Assembly: GCA_016210375.1 (NCBI GenBank)
Contig: JACQUH010000254.1
Location: forward strand, 1-8,663
Source of the DNA: Chloroflexota bacterium
GTDB lineage: Bacteria > Chloroflexota > Dehalococcoidia > Lucifugimonadales > JACPCL1
DNA: 8,663 nucleotides
Reading direction: 5' to 3'
In this document: one piece after another, positions 6,195-8,663 of the stretch
How positions within the stretch are numbered: the stretch's first letter is position 1
How the letters are laid out: every line of letters starts with the position of its first letter
The notes under the pieces: model-generated
Seen by the model: only the letters and a program-made list of their open reading frames with translations
Database searches by the model: none
What the model was told of the DNA's origin: nothing
Position numbers and translations under genes: made by a program

Positions 6195-6238
6195 GGCGGT
6201 CCCCTTCCACAGCTCCTGGGCTGGCGAAAGGTACACTG

Positions 6239-6267
6239 AGTATAGCGCAACTGGACGGCCCCTCCAA
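6239..6267 (-). promoter_or_regulatory. Sigma70-type promoter for relA-rpsT
   Basis: The minus strand has TTGGAG at 6262-6267 (four of six to TTGACA), a 17-base spacer and TATACT at 6239-6244 (five of six to TATAAT). The expected start near 6232 would give a leader of about 38 bases before the relA ATG. The -35 box falls in the G/C palindrome that forms the tail of repeat F. Confidence 0.62.
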
Positions 6268-6325
6268 GGGGGAACTGGGAAAGGTGAGGTTCTGGGCACG
6301 GCTCCGCCGTGCCCAGAACCTCACC
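6254..6325. repeat. Palindromic intergenic repeat, copy F (opposite orientation)
   Basis: The main hairpin has perfect 20 bp arms (6283-6302 and 6306-6325) with loop TCC. Read on the minus strand its core and GGA loop equal those of copy C over CTGGGCACGGC; arm positions 6-7 differ but stay paired (G6289-C6319, T6290-A6318). The tail on its left, with CCCCTCCAAGGGG near 6260-6272, is a shortened version of the second hairpin. Orientation is reversed relative to A-E on the chromosome. It lies between the methyltransferase stop and relA. Confidence 0.75.
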
Positions 6326-6377
6326 ACAATTATGCCAGAGACCCCGAAGGCAGAGGGCGGCTGGGAAGCGGCGTTGA

Positions 6378-7199
6378 TCAGGTCTCGTCCTGGTCCCAGT
6401 ACAGGAGCGCCGAGCGCATGCCATCGGGCCACTGGTACGCGCCATCCGCCAGCGCCAGCCGTTGAGAAAGGCACTCCATGATTGCCTGGTCGTGGTGGGC
6501 GTCCTCTACCCCCAGGTGGCGTTTGGCTCGCTCCAGGGCGTCTTCCAGGGTCTTATCGCTCCAGCGGCGCACCGTCGCCTTTTCCATCACGACGCTGGCA
6601 TAGATGCCTGCTGATAGCAGCAGATTGAAACCTACGATGAAGTTGGGGCTGTCGTGCCACTGGCCCCGGAATCGCAGGGACAGCTCACCGATGACGCCAT
6701 CGTGGGCCGGGACACGCAGAGCCAGATAGCACGCCTTGCGGGCGCTCCTCTCCATCTTTCGCACGAACCCCAGAAGATCAGGGCTGGTGTAGGAGGAGTG
6801 AGCAGCTATCGCCACGTCGTGTGGCCCCACCCGGGCGTCCATCCAGGGCGCATCCACCAGCGCAACGTTGGTGATCCCCAGGGACGCCAGACGCTCCTGC
6901 AACACCTCCCTCATTCCCGAGAGCGGCTCCACGGCGGTCACCTTCCGCACCTTGCGGGCGATAGGCACCGTCCATCGCCCGATGCCCGCCCCAATGTCCA
7001 GGACTGTCATCTCCGGGAGTAGCCTGGACAGCAGGAAATCCAGCAGGGGGTTAGGAGCGCCTGGGCGTCTGGCAGTGGTCGCGTCTATCTCTCGCGCGAC
7101 CCTGCGCCAGCGCTCCACCATCTGGGCCTCGCCCTCGGCCCCTGTCTGGATGTCGTGGGTAGCCAGCAGTCGCCAGAGCTTCGCCCAGTCAGTCGTCAC
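6378..7199 (-). CDS. Class I SAM-dependent methyltransferase, substrate unknown
   Basis: A 273-residue protein with a class I Rossmann methyltransferase core. Motif I is VLDIGAGIGRW at 66-76, and the acidic residue ending strand 2 is E91 in KVTAVEPLSGM, followed by LGITNVALVDAPWMD (107-121) as the next core strand. The N-terminus (VTTDWAKLWRLLA) resembles the short helical start of unassigned cytoplasmic methyltransferases. The C-terminal third (RWSDKTLEDALERAKRHLGV onward) looks like a helical cap with no motif I can name. The start is a GTG at 7199, preceded five bases earlier by GAGGGGG (7205-7211). The frame is open to an ATG at 7298, but those residues look non-coding. It follows nadK on the same strand after 166 bases and may share its transcript. 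Substrate (small molecule, protein or RNA) cannot be told. Confidence 0.8.
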   Translation of the reverse strand: MTTDWAKLWRLLATHDIQTGAEGEAQMVERWRRVAREIDATTARRPGAPNPLLDFLLSRLLPEMTVLDIGAGIGRWTVPIARKVRKVTAVEPLSGMREVLQERLASLGITNVALVDAPWMDARVGPHDVAIAAHSSYTSPDLLGFVRKMERSARKACYLALRVPAHDGVIGELSLRFRGQWHDSPNFIVGFNLLLSAGIYASVVMEKATVRRWSDKTLEDALERAKRHLGVEDAHHDQAIMECLSQRLALADGAYQWPDGMRSALLYWDQDET

Positions 7200-7204
7200 G
7201 GGCA

Positions 7205-7211
7205 CCCCCTC
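7205..7211 (-). promoter_or_regulatory. Shine-Dalgarno site choosing the GTG start of the methyltransferase
   Basis: GAGGGGG on the minus strand, five bases before the GTG at 7199. A GTG two codons upstream (7205) overlaps this site and is therefore less likely. Confidence 0.55.
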
Positions 7212-7365
7212 GTTCTTTCCTTGCTGCGCCTCGCGGGATGAAGGAGGCAGGGCCAGGCCGGTGATGAGGGCCCTGGCCGAGGCATCCGGCCACACCACCC
7301 CCGTGAGACACCTTTCTGAGGAGCGCGAGCGAGGGACGCATCGCTGCCAAAGGGCTTGCCGGGGG

Positions 7366-8346
7366 TCAGCCCTGCCTCAGAGCACGGGGTACGAACTCGC
7401 CGTCCTCCAGACCCAGCCGGCGCATGAGAGTGGCATAGTAGTGAGAAGGCGGGTCTGCCCGCAGGAAGCGGGCTTTGTAGGGGCTGGCCTCAATGAGCAC
7501 CTCGTCCCCCTCCTCCACCAGCAGGTCAATGAACCCGTCCACACTCAGGGTGGCAGGCCCCTTGGAGAGCACGTGCAGCCTGATGCGGCTGGTGGGCGGC
7601 ACGACGAGGGCGCTGCTCAGCCCCAGGTGCACCGCCACGGGGTCCAGAATGATGTCGCGGGACAGGGGGTGCAGGATAGGCCCGCCGGCAGAGAGCGCGT
7701 ACCCCGTGCTGCCGGTGGCCGTGGCCACGATAACGGAGTCCGCCCGGTAGACCGTGAGGAGGGCATCGTCTATTCTCACTTCAACGGTCGCCATACGGGC
7801 TACCGCGCTGTTGCCCACCACCGCTTCATTCAGGGCGTGGCACACGGCGGGTAACGACCAGGGGTCAAAGCCAGGCCCGTGGGCCTCGCTCGCAGGAGCG
7901 ATGCGAGCCTGGAGCATAGCCCGCTCCTCTATCCACAGCTCCTCCTCCAGGTACCGCTCAAGGCGCGCCAGGGCGTCCTTGCCGCTCAGCTCCGTCATGA
8001 AACCCAGGCGTCCCATGTTGATGCCCAGGATGGGCACGCCCCTGGATGCCGTGACATGGGCGGCGTGGAGGATAGTGCCGTCACCCCCCACGGTGATGAG
8101 CAGGTCCACCTTCAGGTCATCGCCTCCATGCCGTTCTAGCTCCTCCGTATCGGAGAAAAGGGCCTCCTTGCTCAGCTTGAGGCGGGAGATGAGCTGGTTC
8201 GCCAGGTCTTGCGCGCCCGGGATGGCTGGGTGGTACACGAGGCCGACGGTTCGGCGTTTTGCTGTCAATGGAGCGCCTGCGCCGACGCCTTCCTCACCAA
8301 CTCGCGGGAGGAAGGCGCCAATAGCTAGGGTAGCGAGGCACAGCAT
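7366..8346 (-). CDS. nadK: NAD kinase (ATP/polyphosphate-NAD kinase)
   Basis: An NAD kinase of up to 326 residues. It phosphorylates NAD to NADP in the cytoplasm. Visible family motifs: VGLVYHP at 34-40, the catalytic TVGGDGT block at 85-91, GINMGRLGFMTE at 107-118, the NEAVV block near 171, VYRADSVIVATATGSTGYALSAGGPI at about 192-217, and the C-terminal VDGFIDLLVEEGDEVLIEASP. All are intact, so the enzyme should be active. The start is uncertain: ATG at 8346 is the first in frame and lies about 34 bases from the predicted transcription start, but its first 26 residues are not family-like. A TTG at 8268 would give a 300-residue protein beginning just before the conserved KRRTVGLVYHP. Neither has a convincing ribosome site. 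The gene has its own promoter and heads the transcribed series toward the methyltransferase. Confidence 0.93.
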   Translation of the reverse strand: MLCLATLAIGAFLPRVGEEGVGAGAPLTAKRRTVGLVYHPAIPGAQDLANQLISRLKLSKEALFSDTEELERHGGDDLKVDLLITVGGDGTILHAAHVTASRGVPILGINMGRLGFMTELSGKDALARLERYLEEELWIEERAMLQARIAPASEAHGPGFDPWSLPAVCHALNEAVVGNSAVARMATVEVRIDDALLTVYRADSVIVATATGSTGYALSAGGPILHPLSRDIILDPVAVHLGLSSALVVPPTSRIRLHVLSKGPATLSVDGFIDLLVEEGDEVLIEASPYKARFLRADPPSHYYATLMRRLGLEDGEFVPRALRQG

Positions 8347-8386
8347 CCCTTCGCCTGGGCACTGTACCCGCGGTCACGGCAGTGGG

Positions 8387-8415
8387 AGTCTACCATCGGC
8401 CCCAGAGAGTGTCAA
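8387..8415 (-). promoter_or_regulatory. Sigma70-type promoter for nadK
   Basis: The minus strand has a perfect TTGACA at 8410-8415, a 17-base spacer and TAGACT at 8387-8392 (four of six). The start would be near 8380. This is the best promoter match found upstream of any gene in the window. Confidence 0.68.
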
Positions 8416-8482
8416 CGGAACCCCACCCTCTCCAAGGACGGCGGTCCCGTTTGCTTTTCAGGGGTCGCACGGTCCCCTGGCG

Positions 8483-8495
8483 CTGATGGTCATTT
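8483..8495. repeat. Possible half copy G of the intergenic repeat edge
   Basis: CTGATGGTCATTT is identical to the inverted outer edge of copy A (212-224), including a preceding C-run. Homology stops abruptly at 8495/8496, where copy A continues ACGAAATA and this site reads GACTAAGGG. A 13-base match could arise by chance in a window this size, so the support is mainly positional. Confidence 0.4.
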
Positions 8496-8663
8496 GACTA
8501 AGGGTAAAGTCCCGGTATAGCTACTAGATTAGCTTTGCAGCAGATGCAACAAGCGTTTGACTTGTTCTCTTCTGAGCAGATGACGATGATTGTAGCGCCC
8601 GACATACTCCCCAAGGTACACGGGCAACCGCTCTCTGCGGATGCCTCCCTTGGCAACCAATCG
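8496..8663. mobile_element. Right end of an insertion sequence, IS1595/ISXO2-like (partial)
   Basis: The element runs off the window end. The end is placed at 8496 because the matching repeat edge stops there and because only 33 bases separate it from the transposase stop, as in compact insertion sequences. The candidate terminal sequence is GACTAAGGGTAAAGTCCC (8496-8513); the matching opposite inverted repeat is not in the window, so the boundary is inferred. Confidence 0.5.
8529..8663 (-). CDS. Transposase C-terminal fragment, IS1595/ISXO2-like (cut by window end)
   Basis: The frame is open from the window edge to TAA at 8529-8531, giving the last 44 residues. It reads GGIRRERLPVYLGEYVGRYNHR, then HLLRREQVKRLLHLLQS. 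The pattern G-[IV]-R-x3-LP-x-YL-x-EY-x2-RYNHR is what I know from the C-terminal end of IS1595-group DDE transposases (ISXO2-like domain), where it follows the last catalytic acidic residue. The catalytic triad lies outside the window, so whether the gene is intact cannot be judged. Assignment rests on this short stretch only; other DDE families with a similar YNHR end are possible. Confidence 0.6.
   Translation of the reverse strand, partial: RLVAKGGIRRERLPVYLGEYVGRYNHRHLLRREQVKRLLHLLQS

Noticed and set aside
7200..7365. A T-box or other riboswitch between nadK and the methyltransferase (GGGGGTGG and CGTCCCTC are present)
   Set aside because: The elements are in the wrong order, the conserved antiterminator sequence is absent, and the downstream gene is not an aminoacyl-tRNA or amino-acid gene. 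The gap has only a weak CAGGGCC/GGCCCTG dyad.

Overview
This is a GC-rich, gene-dense bacterial chromosome segment in which every supported gene lies on the minus strand. The set looks like core metabolism from an environmental bacterium. A Chloroflexota (Dehalococcoidia-like) origin is my guess from the style of the proteins and intergenic repeats; it is an inference and no marker here settles it.

In transcription order (high to low coordinate) the window holds: the 3' end of an insertion sequence with an IS1595/ISXO2-like transposase C-terminus (8529-8663); NAD kinase nadK with a good sigma70-type promoter; a class I SAM methyltransferase; a long RelA/SpoT-type (p)ppGpp synthetase/hydrolase with its own promoter; ribosomal protein S20 (rpsT) 15 bases behind it; a small very basic hypothetical protein; a TenA-family thiaminase II/aminopyrimidine hydrolase; a GlcG/HbpS-family protein; and a MidA/NDUFAF7-like SAM methyltransferase. 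Apart from relA-rpsT and the small ORF-tenA pair, neighbours share no obvious pathway.

The most unusual content is between the genes. Nearly every sizeable gap carries a copy of one palindromic repeat family (A 56-224, B 1581-1741, C 2394-2486, D 2511-2624, E 3478-3594, F 6254-6325, and an apparent half copy G at 8483-8495). The full form has a long hairpin of 18-20 bp arms around a GGC-NNN-GCC tip, then a second C-rich/G-rich hairpin, and ends in GGGGGTTAGGT. Arm sequences differ between copies but stay paired, with double compensatory changes at arm positions 6-7. Copies A and B show both flanks as approximate inverted versions of each other, which suggests a small non-autonomous mobile element or a structured RNA/DNA element. 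Five of the copies lie just 3' of a gene.

Particular copies have further features: E's arms form two perfect TTATCCACA (DnaA-box-like) sites, F supplies the -35 box of the relA promoter, D overlaps the tenA stop codon, and G is broken exactly where the insertion sequence appears to begin.
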